DNA of 64,000 nucleotides from contig NZ_WIAQ01000001.1 in NCBI RefSeq assembly GCF_009466385.1, positions 186,001-250,000 of the forward strand, written 5' to 3'. This stretch comes from Peribacillus tepidiphilus. Its GTDB lineage: Bacteria; Bacillota; Bacilli; Bacillales; DSM-1321. Made by a program: the position numbers and the translations under genes. Positions 7,358-16,182 of the stretch are shown here, one piece after another; position 1 is the stretch's first letter; every line of letters starts with the position of its first letter. The notes under the pieces were generated by a model, which saw nothing but the letters and a program-made list of their open reading frames with translations, ran no database searches and was not told where the DNA came from.

Positions 7358-8023
7358 ATGAAAAAATGGATCACTACAACAACTTCTGCAGTCGCTTTAG
7401 CTTCATCGATTCTTTTTTCACCTTTCCAAGCGAGTGCTAACATAGGAGATCAAACACTTCGTCCAACAATGTCACATAACGATGTCAAACAGCTGCAAAT
7501 GCTGTTAAAAGAAAAAGGATATTTCACATATACAGGAGCCTTTACAAATTATTACGGAATACATACGACAGACGCAGTAAAACGTTTCCAAAAAGCAAAA
7601 GGCTTGACTGCGGATGGAATTGCAGGCCGCAAAACGTTTAACGCATTGGGTGTTTATTATGTAAATAACTCATCTCTTATTAGCTACGCCAAAAAGTTGA
7701 TTGGAACACCTTATGTGTGGGGCGGAACAAGCCCTTCTGGTTTCGATTGTTCCGGATTTATTTATTACGTATTTAAAAATTCCCAAGGCATCACGCTGCC
7801 ACGCACTGCTGCAACCCAATATTCGAATGTAGGCTTAAAAGTAAGCAGCCCATCCGCTGGGGATTTGGTATTCTTCCAAACCACTTCTTCAGGTGTTTCA
7901 CACGTCGGGATCTATATCGGAAATGGTCAATTTATCAGTGCAACTTCTTCAAAAGGCGTTAAAATCGATTACTTGAACAGCACATATTGGAAACCGCGTT
8001 ATGTAGGAGCGAAAACTTTATAA
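7358..8023 (+). CDS. Secreted NlpC/P60 peptidoglycan endopeptidase
   Basis: A 221-residue cell-wall hydrolase that should cut the D-Glu-diamino acid bond of stem peptides. Signal peptide (1 to about 27, QASA-N cut), a peptidoglycan-binding type 1 domain (about 38-97, DVKQLQMLLKEKGYF...GIAGRKTFNALG), then NlpC/P60 with catalytic Cys131 in GFDCSGF and His182 in SHVGIYIGNG. At the usual third position the sequence reads QFISATS, so the expected His/Asn/Gln seems to be Ser. The ATG is preceded by GGGGG. A monocistronic gene with a good terminator. Confidence 0.88.
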   Translation: MKKWITTTTSAVALASSILFSPFQASANIGDQTLRPTMSHNDVKQLQMLLKEKGYFTYTGAFTNYYGIHTTDAVKRFQKAKGLTADGIAGRKTFNALGVYYVNNSSLISYAKKLIGTPYVWGGTSPSGFDCSGFIYYVFKNSQGITLPRTAATQYSNVGLKVSSPSAGDLVFFQTTSSGVSHVGIYIGNGQFISATSSKGVKIDYLNSTYWKPRYVGAKTL

Positions 8024-8043
8024 TGAAAAAACGTGTTAAAAAC

Positions 8044-8076
8044 AAGGCACCTATAAATGGGTGCCTTCGTTTTTTC
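8044..8076 (+). terminator. Terminator after the NlpC/P60 gene
   Basis: AAGGCACC / GGTGCCTT stem (8044-8051 with 8060-8067), then CG and a T6 run. Confidence 0.85.
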
Positions 8077-8163
8077 CTACTTCAATATTTTTAAAAAACT
8101 GTAAATCACCAATCTTCCCTCTCACATAGAATAATGTGAAATCTATGAGAGGGAGAGGAGACC

Positions 8164-8256
8164 GTGCTAAAAAAATGGGTAACGGCAATCATTATAGCGA
8201 GCCTTCTATGGTTATTTGTCGGAACGGAGACAATTTCAGCAGCTGTGATTGTTTAG
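8164..8256 (+). pseudogene. Signal-peptide start of a lost secreted-protein gene
   Basis: A GTG start after GAGAGGAG opens 30 codons: VLKKWVTAIIIASLLWLFVG then TETISAAVIV and stop. This is a textbook signal peptide with no mature domain. The sequence straight after reads, in another frame, as a TnsD-like protein, so the gene appears cut at about 8240-8257. Confidence 0.55.
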
Positions 8257-8257
8257 T

Positions 8258-8649
8258 CAAACTGAATGGAAAGTATCAATTAGTAACGGACATTTCCAAA
8301 ACCTACAAAAAAATTGGAACGATTAAACAATTTGGTGATTTGTGGATTATAACTGCTAATAATTTAATTCATAATGAGAAAAGGAGTTATAGATCAGTTG
8401 CCAGGCAATTAGATGTGGATACCAAAACAGTAAAAAAATATGCAAATTCGTCTATGAATGAAAAAAAAACATGGTTCTTCTAATGACGTTATTTTTCAGA
8501 ATAAGAAATCTGAGTGGCTTTATCTAATTAAGGAGAATCCTGGGAAAATGTAACAGAAATAAGAACAATGAAGCCTGCGTTGTACGCCGTCATCTATCGT
8601 AACGACAAAACAATGGCTTAAAGAGAATTCACCCAAAGAGAAAAGATAA
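8258..8649 (+). pseudogene. Decayed TnsD/TniQ-family transposition gene (C-terminal part)
   Basis: Pieces in three frames line up with the C-terminal half of Tn7-type TnsD target-site proteins: YKKIGTIKQFGDLW, then RSYRSVARQLDVDTKTVKKY (helix-turn-helix), then KSEWLYLIKENPG, then after one frameshift VTEIRTMKPALYAVIYRNDKT, and after another WLKENSPKEKR and a stop at 8647-8649. TnsD of Tn7 binds the attachment site and recruits TnsC; this copy cannot make a whole protein. The order and spacing of the pieces are what identify it. No TnsABC genes or Tn7 ends are visible nearby. Confidence 0.65.
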
Positions 8650-8864
8650 AGGAATTTTTTTTGTAACATAATTTTTTATTCTAAACAACTATTTGTTGTA
8701 TGATCTGCATTTTTCAACGAAAGGATGAGCTTCTAACCGTTAAAAGTAAACATATTCAGCTTGTGGTGCATATACTGGATTGATCCTTTATATAGGGTAG
8801 TAAATAAGATATCTAATCCTTTATTCTTCAGAACATAAACTTTAAATTTAGGGGGAGATTAGTA

Positions 8865-9335
8865 TTGCAAACTGCACAGCAAACAATGGTTAGTATTCCA
8901 TTCCCATCATTATGGGGTATCCATGCTGCTATAGCTGGTAAACCAATCGTTTGGGGCGTACTCAACATTAACTCTATTACAGATAACAGGGTAATTGGTA
9001 CGGTTAATTTTCGTGGTACACCTATTCCAATTACTGGATCTTGGGATGAAAACACCAAACAAATAAGATTTGATACACCTTATGCCACATTTTCTGGAAA
9101 CTTAGCGATATTTGATGAGCCCCAAATTAGAATTCGACATTTTATTTTAAATGGGAGGCTTATTATGAAACCTCCTTCTTTACAAGCAGGCGAATACGGA
9201 ACATGGATTGCTACAACCGATAGAGCTCTTACCGGATATCCCGTAATTAGTGGTATCTTGCCCCCTGTTGGAGTCTTTTTAACATCGAATATACTTAGTC
9301 AGCTACAGCAGAATAATGTAAGATCTTGGGTTTAA
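8865..9335 (+). CDS. Hypothetical protein, 156 residues
   Basis: Starts with TTG at 8865 after a strong AGGGGGA site (MQTAQQTMVSIPFPSLWG). Composition alternates hydrophobic and polar residues (RVIGTVNFRGTPIPITGSW, IRFDTPYATFSGNLAIFDE), suggesting an all-beta barrel or sandwich; no signal peptide or membrane helix. I recognise no family. It stands alone between two dead mobile-element remnants, so it may have arrived with one of them. Confidence 0.65.
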   Translation: MQTAQQTMVSIPFPSLWGIHAAIAGKPIVWGVLNINSITDNRVIGTVNFRGTPIPITGSWDENTKQIRFDTPYATFSGNLAIFDEPQIRIRHFILNGRLIMKPPSLQAGEYGTWIATTDRALTGYPVISGILPPVGVFLTSNILSQLQQNNVRSWV

Positions 9336-9363
9336 ATGGAAGAAACGTAAAACGAACCTTCCT

Positions 9364-9828
9364 CTATAAATGTTGATATATCAACGGTTTGACCCGTTGG
9401 TGGGGTGTCAAAAAAATATTTTTAATTAGTTGGCGTGGATTTTCGTAGTGTGAAAAGCTTCCGATTTCGGCTAATAAATCGACAATCGTTGTTTCTCCAA
9501 GCCCTGGAACCGTTGATAGCCATTCGTATTCTACAGATGTTTTTACAAGCTCAACTAAGTGTTGAGTAATACTTTCAATATCCTTCTCTAATTGGTGGTA
9601 ACGGCGGACGAGTGTGGCGATTTCAATACGGGCCATCTCACGTCCCTCTGTTACTCCGATAGAGTTAGCTGCGACTTTGAACCGTCCGTCTTTTGAGAAT
9701 GATTTTTGGAGCACTCGCCCTCGATCATCAACAAAACAAGCATAATGTGTGCGCTTGGCAATGTCGACTCCCACAACAAGTGTTTTTTCGGTGACTTTAT
9801 TTATTTTCTGCTTTTGTTTAAAATCCAT
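9364..9828 (-). pseudogene. IS110-family transposase, internally deleted and truncated
   Basis: From ATG 9828 (AAGGAGG upstream) the product begins MDFKQKQKINKVTEKTL, then VVGVDIAKRTHYACFVDD, the first catalytic Asp of the DEDD domain. It jumps straight from about residue 45 to TEGREMARIEIATLVRRYHQLEKDIE and the STVPGLGETTIVDLLAEIGSF transposase-20 domain, then ends before the usual Ser-containing region. About half of a normal 400-residue protein is missing, so it is inactive. IS110 enzymes move as circles with a bridge RNA; no matching noncoding end could be recognised. Confidence 0.82.
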
Positions 9829-9885
9829 TATGGTGTCCTCCTTGGTTAACAAATTAGGGGTCATTTCGCCACGATTTGACACCCC
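9402..9885. mobile_element. IS110/IS1111-like remnant with 11-bp inverted repeats
   Basis: GGGGTGTCAAA (9402-9412) and TTTGACACCCC (9875-9885) are perfect inverted copies flanking the dead transposase. IS1111-group members of the IS110 family carry subterminal inverted repeats, so these may mark the element's edges; no target duplication is expected or seen. Confidence 0.5.
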
Positions 9886-10129
9886 GCATCATACCAAGAG
9901 GGCTCTTTTGTTCAAGTCCCCGAAAATTCTTCTAACAGGAATGCTCCTTTTTTGTTTTTCGATACATCTCCAACATTAAATTTCCTGTGACAAAACAAAC
10001 TAATTACAAAATTATTTGAGGTGTCTCATGAGAAAAGGACAATCTAAACAATTCCTCGTATTCCAAACGTATACTTGCTACATAGTTTGTACATGTTAAG
10101 GGAAAAACTAAGGAGGAATTTTAGTTGGA

Positions 10130-10531
10130 GTGGATTTTTTTCTATACCTGTTAAATGGTACCATAATTATCTTGACAACAACCTTATTAGATGTAGTTGG
10201 TGCACAATACAGTTTTTGGGATTACCCCATTGCATTCCTACCTTTTATTCCCAGGGCCTTTCCTTTTGATTTTTCAATGGTACCTGTAGCTTACATGTTG
10301 TTATATCAATATTTTAGAACATGGAAATCTTTTATTTTAGCCCAGATCATTATGGCACTAACATATGCCTTTATAGGTGAACCCTTTTGCGAGTGGGTCA
10401 AACTTGTTAATTATTTAGAGTGGAGATACAGATATTCGTTCATATATTACATCATTGTTGGAATTGTAACTCGAGCTTTAATATTAAAACTAGCCTCTTT
10501 ATCTAAACCTCAAGATCTTACAACTAAGTAA
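10130..10531 (+). CDS. CBO0543-like small membrane protein
   Basis: A 133-residue integral membrane protein with four to five helices (about 4-22, 30-45, 50-60, 70-88, 104-122) and aromatic-rich loops (YSFWDYPIAFLPF, CEWVKLVNYLEWRYRYS). It fits the CBO0543 family seen in Bacillus and Clostridium, whose function is unknown. The frame starts at GTG 10130; AAGGAGG at 10110-10116 is rather far (13 bases) and a TTG at 10125 is in another frame, so the start is uncertain. It is directly followed by a DUF421 gene, probably one transcript. Confidence 0.7.
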   Translation: MDFFLYLLNGTIIILTTTLLDVVGAQYSFWDYPIAFLPFIPRAFPFDFSMVPVAYMLLYQYFRTWKSFILAQIIMALTYAFIGEPFCEWVKLVNYLEWRYRYSFIYYIIVGIVTRALILKLASLSKPQDLTTK

Positions 10532-10554
10532 AATTTAAATTGGAGGAAAAAACT

Positions 10555-11253
10555 TTGGAAGAAGTTAATATTGGTTTACTGACGATCAAAGTCATCGTTG
10601 GTTTTGCAACTTTATTTTTTATCATTATCATAACAGGCAGAACATCCATCTATCAGTTAACCCCGTTTCACTTAGTTTTTGTGTTAGTACTTGGAGATTT
10701 TTTAGGAAATAACATTTATGAAGATAAGGTAGGGATTTTTCATTTTTTATATGCCATCGGATTGTGGACGTTTCTTATGTTGGGAATAGAGTTTATGACT
10801 CTAAAAAATAAATCGATACGTTCTCTCTTATTAGGCAATCCTAACATCATCATTCGAGATGGTGTTATGGACAGAAAGTTACTTACAAAGAACAAATTGG
10901 ATGTAAATCAAGTATTGAGTATACTCCGTCAAAATAATGTCTTTTCAGTTCGCGAAGTCAAATACGGTATATTGGAAGCTAATGGGCAAATAAGTTTATT
11001 ATTAAAATCCAAGTATCAAAAACCAGACAAGCAAGATCTCAATCTTCCAGAAAGTCCAGTAGACCTCCCAACATCGTTAATTATAGATGGGGAAATTTTA
11101 TGGGATAATTTACATGAACTTGGATTTGATAAACAGTGGTTAGATAACCAATTAACTACCAATGGATATGATAATGTAAAGCGTATACTTTACGCAGATT
11201 GGCGAGAAAGTGAAGGCATACATGTAAGTCCTAATAAAAATTTATTAGGATAG
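10555..11253 (+). CDS. DUF421 (YetF/YrbG-like) membrane protein
   Basis: A 232-residue protein with three N-terminal helices (about 10-30, 38-55, 60-80; GRTSIYQLTPFHLVFVLVLGD) and a cytoplasmic alpha/beta region (NPNIIIRDGVMDRKLLTKNKL; DVNQVLSILRQNNVFSVREVKYGILEANG). This is the DUF421/YetF layout, with members linked to spores and stress; the activity is unknown. I choose TTG 10555, 8 bases after GGAGG; a TTG at 10540 overlaps that site. The tail is longer than in YetF (NQLTTNGYDNVKRILYADW), as in the larger subgroup. Confidence 0.8.
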   Translation: MEEVNIGLLTIKVIVGFATLFFIIIITGRTSIYQLTPFHLVFVLVLGDFLGNNIYEDKVGIFHFLYAIGLWTFLMLGIEFMTLKNKSIRSLLLGNPNIIIRDGVMDRKLLTKNKLDVNQVLSILRQNNVFSVREVKYGILEANGQISLLLKSKYQKPDKQDLNLPESPVDLPTSLIIDGEILWDNLHELGFDKQWLDNQLTTNGYDNVKRILYADWRESEGIHVSPNKNLLG

Positions 11254-11356
11254 GAGCATATCAATTTTCTTGATAAATATAATGTGGATTTAAAAAAAGA
11301 TGAACCAGAAAATCCGTTTTATGAATTTATCTGATAGGGTGTTTGTTACTCTTTGG

Positions 11357-11380
11357 TTTTCCACAATCGGGCGCGTTGCG
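11357..11380. repeat. Short dispersed repeat, copy 2
   Basis: TTTTCCACAATCGGGCGCGT resembles the copies at 4831, 12097 and 12157. Confidence 0.5.
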
Positions 11381-11416
11381 TCTTATTCGTGTATCGGGCC
11401 ATATATTGTAGAGTAA

Positions 11417-11826
11417 TTATATTACGTAGTAGACTTGTGCTTCCTCATCGATTTGCTCTCTTAAAAAATCTTGTATAATTACAGCAGCCTGTGGGTCTGT
11501 TTGATTGCGTAGTTATAGGCTTGACGATAAGAATTTGTAACAAATTGTTCATGAGCTAATACTTTTTGAAAAGTCTCTAGCGGTGTACCAAAGTCGCTAG
11601 GCTGAGCAGGGAGACTGCTCAGTTGGACAGTACCATCCCGATCCACAACAAAATCAATTAAGGTAAGCATGTGTGTTCTTTCCTCTTCTGATTGCAATCT
11701 TAACCAGTGAGCCATACCTGTTTAGTTCAATCTCCCCAAATATGCAGACATGGCAAGATATAAAGTCGTTGATACATGTTCAATTTGAATTAGATTATTA
11801 AATAACCTTTGAAGTTCCTCATTCAT
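11417..11826 (-). pseudogene. Broken ferritin gene
   Basis: Reads MNEELQRLFNNLIQIEHVS... (ATG 11826) to an in-frame TAA after GRLN, continues MAHWLRLQSEEERTHM...VQLSSLPAQPSDFGTPLE...AHEQFVTNSY, then needs a one-base frame change for PQAAVIIQDFLREQIDEEA and the stop at 11417. These are the helices of a bacterial ferritin, including IEH, the EEER-x-HM metal ligands and the final QIDEEA. One nonsense and one frameshift make it nonfunctional unless the assembly is wrong. Confidence 0.8.
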
Positions 11827-11898
11827 GTCCTCTACACTCCTAACTCCAAGATGTTTTATCCTTAATGTTTCGTCATTATATATTAGAAAATTCCCAGG

Positions 11899-12084
11899 AT
11901 GTTAAAAAGGGGAATAAACGCCTTACACATTCTTCAAGAATTTATTCTAATGGGCGTACTTGTAGGGAAAGGATATTCTCCCGAAAGAGCCTATGAAACA
12001 GTAGAAGAATGGGAACGTACAGGAGAATCTAAACTTCTTCAACAAAGCAAAAATGTAGAAATAGAGGTAAAAGCATATAGTTAA
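11899..12084 (+). CDS. Small hypothetical protein, 61 residues
   Basis: MLKRGINALHILQEFILMGVLVGKGYSPERAYETVEEWERTG... in two pieces: a hydrophobic helix and an acidic helix with a KGYSPERAYETVEEW motif. The ATG lacks a good ribosome site; an internal ATG near 11950 is possible. No family recognised. It lies in a decayed region, so it may be a remnant. Confidence 0.4.
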   Translation: MLKRGINALHILQEFILMGVLVGKGYSPERAYETVEEWERTGESKLLQQSKNVEIEVKAYS

Positions 12085-12096
12085 GGGAAGATGCTT

Positions 12097-12186
12097 ATTG
12101 AACCAAACGGGTGCGTTGCTAAATATTAATTTTTAAAGTACTTTTAAATATTTCGATCTTCCGCAATCGGGCGCTTTAATGGAATA
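12097..12186. repeat. Two further copies of the short CGGGYGC repeat
   Basis: AACCAAACGGGTGCGTTGCT (12101-12120) and TTCCGCAATCGGGCGCTTTA (12159-12178, followed by ATGGAATAA) share the core of copies at 4831 and 11357. Confidence 0.5.
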
Positions 12187-12269
12187 AAATGAAGACAACA
12201 TATTAGTCATGTGTAATATGTACTCTTCTTTGTTTTTTAGGGATTTTTTAATTTAGGTCTTGATAAATA

Positions 12270-12575
12270 ATGAAATCAAAGTTAGACTTCCATTCCATTG
12301 CAACAGCGAATGGGTTTAAAGTAACGGGTTCAGCCATACCCGTATCTTCTAAACCAGAATCAAACGTTCAAACCTTAAAGCGAGGAAGTCGCGGTGAAGC
12401 TGTAAAAAAACTCCAAACTACATTAACAGCAATAGGATATAATACAAACGGAATTGACGGCATATTTGGGTCTGGAACGGAAAAAGCAGTCCGACAATTT
12501 CAACAGGCCCGGTCTTTACTAGTTGACGGAATCGCAGGTCCGGCAACACAAAAAGCTTTGTATGAAACAAAATAG
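12270..12575 (+). pseudogene. Peptidoglycan-binding domain fragment
   Basis: Residues 34-98 form a complete type 1 peptidoglycan-binding repeat (QTLKRGSRGEAVKKLQ...NTNGIDGIFGSGTEKAVRQFQ...VDGIAGPATQKAL). There is no signal peptide, no catalytic domain and no ribosome site before the ATG, so this is probably the C-terminal end of a lost amidase or endolysin. A functional stand-alone binding protein cannot be excluded. Confidence 0.6.
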
Positions 12576-12584
12576 AACATGAAA

Positions 12585-12626
12585 AGAGAGGATGGCCCGC
12601 CTGTAGAAAGGAGGACATCCTCTTTG
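12585..12626 (+). terminator. Hairpin terminator
   Basis: AGAGGATG / CATCCTCT arms (12587-12594 with 12616-12623), 21-base loop, short T run. It lies between two convergent genes. Confidence 0.55.
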
Positions 12627-12640
12627 CCTATTCTATAGGA

Positions 12641-14827
12641 TTACTTTAAAGATAGCTCGCCTATTTTTTCATTCGTCGTTAAATGATGCACTGTTACGGT
12701 ATTAGGTGATAAGGCATACAAATAATCATGAATATAGACAAGACGCTCAATTGAATGTTCCCACTCTTCGTACGGAGTTTTACCATTGTAATGGGTAATC
12801 TTATTTTTCAACTGAAAGCCCTTTTCCATATTTACTTCGTACACGTAAGCACCTTGAAACTCAAACACTTGTTCAAATTCCTTCCCTTCTACATCATGAT
12901 AGACTGAAATCGGAAAACCAAACATCCCTTTCCTTTTATCCCATAAAAGCGCCTTATGGTCGTAATGAAGAGGTGAATATGTTCCTCTTCCCCCAATTAT
13001 TTCCGAAAATTTCTCTTTAGGATTCGAAACATCACGCACATCAAAAAACGAGAGCTTCACACCATTCGTCAGAACCCTTGGTTCGTTCGACTCTTTGGAA
13101 GCTACAATTTTTGTATCATGGCCAAATCCGATGAGATGGTTTTCGTCAAAGGGGTGCAAATAATTGCTGAAGCCCGGAATTTTGAGCTCACCAAGTACCT
13201 TAGGTTCTCTTGGATTTTTAGCATCAATGACAAACAGAGGGTCCACCTCTTTAAAGGTTACAAGATAAATACGATCGTTCATAAAACGGGCAGAATAAAT
13301 CCTTTCTCCTCTTGCTAAATGATCGAGCTTACCGACTTGGATCAAATTCTCATCTAATATATAAAGCTGATTAGATGAAGGACTCTTATCGTCCCATGTA
13401 TTTCCTTTAGTTGTTGCAACTCGGAAAAATCCGTTATGCTCATCCATTGAAAACTGATTAAGAACAGTTCCAGAGACGTCTGCTGATGCCTTGTATTCCA
13501 CTTTCAACCCTTTTACTGAAAATTTATAGATCGTTGTATCAGGTGAAGGATCAAAAGCACCGCGGGTTAGAGAGACATCCTTTGTTTCATGATAGACTGG
13601 CACAGCAAAGTATAAGTGATCTTTAGACATATACACTTGCTGACCGCTTCCTAAGAAGGTCTCGATATTGGCTTTTTGCTTTAGGTTCTCTAGGTTAACG
13701 GATGTGATAAGAGAAAAATTTGCTTCTTTTGAATTCGGCATATATTGGATTCTTTTGTAGTCAACGTGTTGAAGCTCGCTCGTTTCTTCGGAATCAGAAA
13801 AGAGAGGGCGTAAATCAACATCCTTTTCTTCTTTTAAAATCCACAGATCCGGGTAATGTTGAGAAATGAAAAACAGCTTCCCGTCCATTTTCCGGGAGGA
13901 TAACAAATAACCCTCCACTTCTATTTCACGTACGTTCTTTGGCTGAGTAGGATTTTTCAAATTGTACACAATCACCTTAGTAGTAGATTGTAGAGGACGA
14001 TATGGAAGAATTTGATCTTTCTTTTCCATAGAGTCTTTCACAATAGCATTTTCTTTATAGCTTTGTCCAAGAACAATGAGTAAGTCTTTATGAACATAAA
14101 TCTCCAGTGGTGAAAACAAATGGTCATAAGAGATGACAGCATCAAGCTTCATACTGCTAGGGGAATCAGCCTTAATAATGTTAACTCTGTTTTCTGCGAT
14201 TTGAAAAATATGTTTACCGTTTGTTTTTACTCGATCTCCTTCATCAATTCCTGCGACCTGGACATTCGTTTCTGAATGGGAAGGTGCACCGCCTGAATCG
14301 GACGAATTCGCTTTCTCTTCACTCTTCCTATCATTACGCACAAAGCTAAAAAAACCTTTGGATCTTTCTTGCTCCTTCATAATTTTCACAAAATATTGAT
14401 CTAGTTTCTCTTTTGTCTCAACAATCGGCAGCGTTTCTCTTACAGTAAACAAGATCGTACGGTCTGTAGCCAAAGATCGTCCATTAATCGAAGAAATACC
14501 TTTTTTGAAATGAACCTTATAAAAAGCAGAGCTAGAATCGTACCCTTCTTCTGGAGGAGCGATGAGAACCATCTTTTTATCAGAGCTTAAGGAAACAGAA
14601 ACGTTCACCTTCTCCCCATTTTCATTCGTGACTGTAAGATTATCATCAAGAGAGTCCGGATTCAGCTCCTTTGAAAAGGGAACCTTTATGATTCCTTTTG
14701 GCAAAACGACATTGTCCTCTGCCTTATGACTCCACGCTCCAACCATCTTAGGCTGAGCAGAAAAATAAATCCCTACTAGACCTCCCAAGACACAAAGAAC
14801 AAAAATACTAATCATGATTTTCTTCAT
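12641..14827 (-). CDS. Exported protein with Ig-like and C-terminal beta-propeller domain
   Basis: A 728-residue protein. A signal anchor (about 2-22) is followed by a Big/SbsA-type Ig domain (about 35-125; IKVPFSKELNPDSL, FKKGISSINGRSLA) and then the beta-propeller domain of the PF09826 family (about 175-720), with repeated blade motifs such as GQQVYMSKDHLYFAV and HLIGFGHDTK. The cell-surface location is inferred; function is unknown. The ATG at 14827 has GGAGGG 8 bases upstream; an ATG at 14914 has none. Confidence 0.82.
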   Translation of the reverse strand: MKKIMISIFVLCVLGGLVGIYFSAQPKMVGAWSHKAEDNVVLPKGIIKVPFSKELNPDSLDDNLTVTNENGEKVNVSVSLSSDKKMVLIAPPEEGYDSSSAFYKVHFKKGISSINGRSLATDRTILFTVRETLPIVETKEKLDQYFVKIMKEQERSKGFFSFVRNDRKSEEKANSSDSGGAPSHSETNVQVAGIDEGDRVKTNGKHIFQIAENRVNIIKADSPSSMKLDAVISYDHLFSPLEIYVHKDLLIVLGQSYKENAIVKDSMEKKDQILPYRPLQSTTKVIVYNLKNPTQPKNVREIEVEGYLLSSRKMDGKLFFISQHYPDLWILKEEKDVDLRPLFSDSEETSELQHVDYKRIQYMPNSKEANFSLITSVNLENLKQKANIETFLGSGQQVYMSKDHLYFAVPVYHETKDVSLTRGAFDPSPDTTIYKFSVKGLKVEYKASADVSGTVLNQFSMDEHNGFFRVATTKGNTWDDKSPSSNQLYILDENLIQVGKLDHLARGERIYSARFMNDRIYLVTFKEVDPLFVIDAKNPREPKVLGELKIPGFSNYLHPFDENHLIGFGHDTKIVASKESNEPRVLTNGVKLSFFDVRDVSNPKEKFSEIIGGRGTYSPLHYDHKALLWDKRKGMFGFPISVYHDVEGKEFEQVFEFQGAYVYEVNMEKGFQLKNKITHYNGKTPYEEWEHSIERLVYIHDYLYALSPNTVTVHHLTTNEKIGELSLK

Positions 14828-14982
14828 ATCATCCCTCCATCGTACCATTCCTTCATTCGTGAACACGTTTATCCAACGAACCATTTGAAAAGGAAAAAGC
14901 CACCTTTCTCTCATTGACGAGATCAGGAGGCTTAGGGTTACGCTATTGTTGAATTTTTAATGTATACGTTTTGAAAAACAGA

Positions 14983-16182
14983 CTAGGACGAAATCGTTTG
15001 CTGTTCTCTAACCACTTTCTTTTTTCCATACAGTACAGTAAGAGGGAGAGCCGAAATGAGAAATACGCTTGAAATCTGGAAAATCGTCTCAATGTCAAAA
15101 AATGATGCAACCGCTCCAAACACAATTCCGCTTAATCCGATTCCTAAATCAATAGAAGAAAAAATCATACCGTTCGTAACTCCACGACGATTTGCAGGCG
15201 TCATAGACAGAGCCCAGGACTGAAGAGTTGGAATTAAACAACCAAACCCAATACCAAAAAGAGAACCAGCGATGGCTACCATTAAGCTAGAGTGGGCAAA
15301 AGAAAGCACCCACATCGCCAAAAACGTAAGAAACGAACAAAACAGCACAATCCCTTTTGGTCCATGGTTATCAAACCATTTCCCTGCAACTGGTCGAGAA
15401 CATGTCGCTAAAATCGCATTAAGTAAGTAGAAAAGAAAAATTTGATCGATGCCTCTTTCTTCTCCGAAAATGACAATAAATGTGACAATCGATCCATATC
15501 CAAAAGAAGTCATAAATGTGATAAATGCTGGAAACCAACTCGTTTTTTCAATAAGAGAGTCCTTTAGAGAAAACGTTAACTCTTCTTTTTTTACATTTTT
15601 TACCGAATTAGGTGTTTGATATTGTACGATTGCCAGCAATATTAGAGCAATGACTCCTAATGCAGCGGATAATAGAATCAGGTTTGTAAAGGAAGTAGCT
15701 TGGAATAGGAAAATTCCAAGACTTGGGGCAATGATCATCCCAATTGTCACAGAAAGCCCGAAATAACCCATTCCTTCTCCAAGCCTGGAATTAGGAATGA
15801 CATCCACCGCAGCTGTTCCGTTTACTGTTGTCGACCAGCCCCATGCTAAGCCATGAATAAATCGAAAAAGCAAAAAGACAAGAACTAGTTTAGAAATTGG
15901 ATATAGCATCGTAATGAACAGAAGCGCTGCTGCCCCGACTAATACAAGCGGCTTTCTCGTTTTATATTCAAGCAAATACCCAATAAAAGGTCTGATTAAA
16001 ATGGCACCAATCGAAAATAAAGCTGTTACTAATCCAATTTCAAAGCCTGAAGCTCCAATTGATTGAATATAAGGAGGCATCGTCGGGATCAACATTTGAA
16101 AAGACATGAACACAAACAAGTTTCCAACCATTAGCATAATAAACGACTTTGTCCATAATGGTTCTTTTTGTATAACAGACAA
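14983..16182 (-). CDS. MFS transporter
   Basis: A 399-residue major facilitator permease with twelve predicted helices in two halves. RPFIGYLLEYKTRKP (loop 2-3 signature) and the mirrored RPVAGKWFDNHGPKG are visible. Related to the YfkL/drug-efflux type; the substrate cannot be told from sequence. I choose TTG 16182, 8 bases after AAGGAGG; the longer frame to 16218 includes that site. Confidence 0.85.
   Translation of the reverse strand: MSVIQKEPLWTKSFIMLMVGNLFVFMSFQMLIPTMPPYIQSIGASGFEIGLVTALFSIGAILIRPFIGYLLEYKTRKPLVLVGAAALLFITMLYPISKLVLVFLLFRFIHGLAWGWSTTVNGTAAVDVIPNSRLGEGMGYFGLSVTIGMIIAPSLGIFLFQATSFTNLILLSAALGVIALILLAIVQYQTPNSVKNVKKEELTFSLKDSLIEKTSWFPAFITFMTSFGYGSIVTFIVIFGEERGIDQIFLFYLLNAILATCSRPVAGKWFDNHGPKGIVLFCSFLTFLAMWVLSFAHSSLMVAIAGSLFGIGFGCLIPTLQSWALSMTPANRRGVTNGMIFSSIDLGIGLSGIVFGAVASFFDIETIFQISSVFLISALPLTVLYGKKKVVREQQTISS

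Noticed and set aside
8136-8483. A 115-residue frame as a single real protein
   Set aside because: Its first third overlaps a better signal-peptide frame and its last two thirds match TnsD in pieces, so it is a chance fusion.
11266-11334. Small coding frame after the DUF421 gene (DKYNVDLKKDEPENPFYEFI end)
   Set aside because: Coding-like composition but no standard start codon with usable spacing; too little to call a gene.
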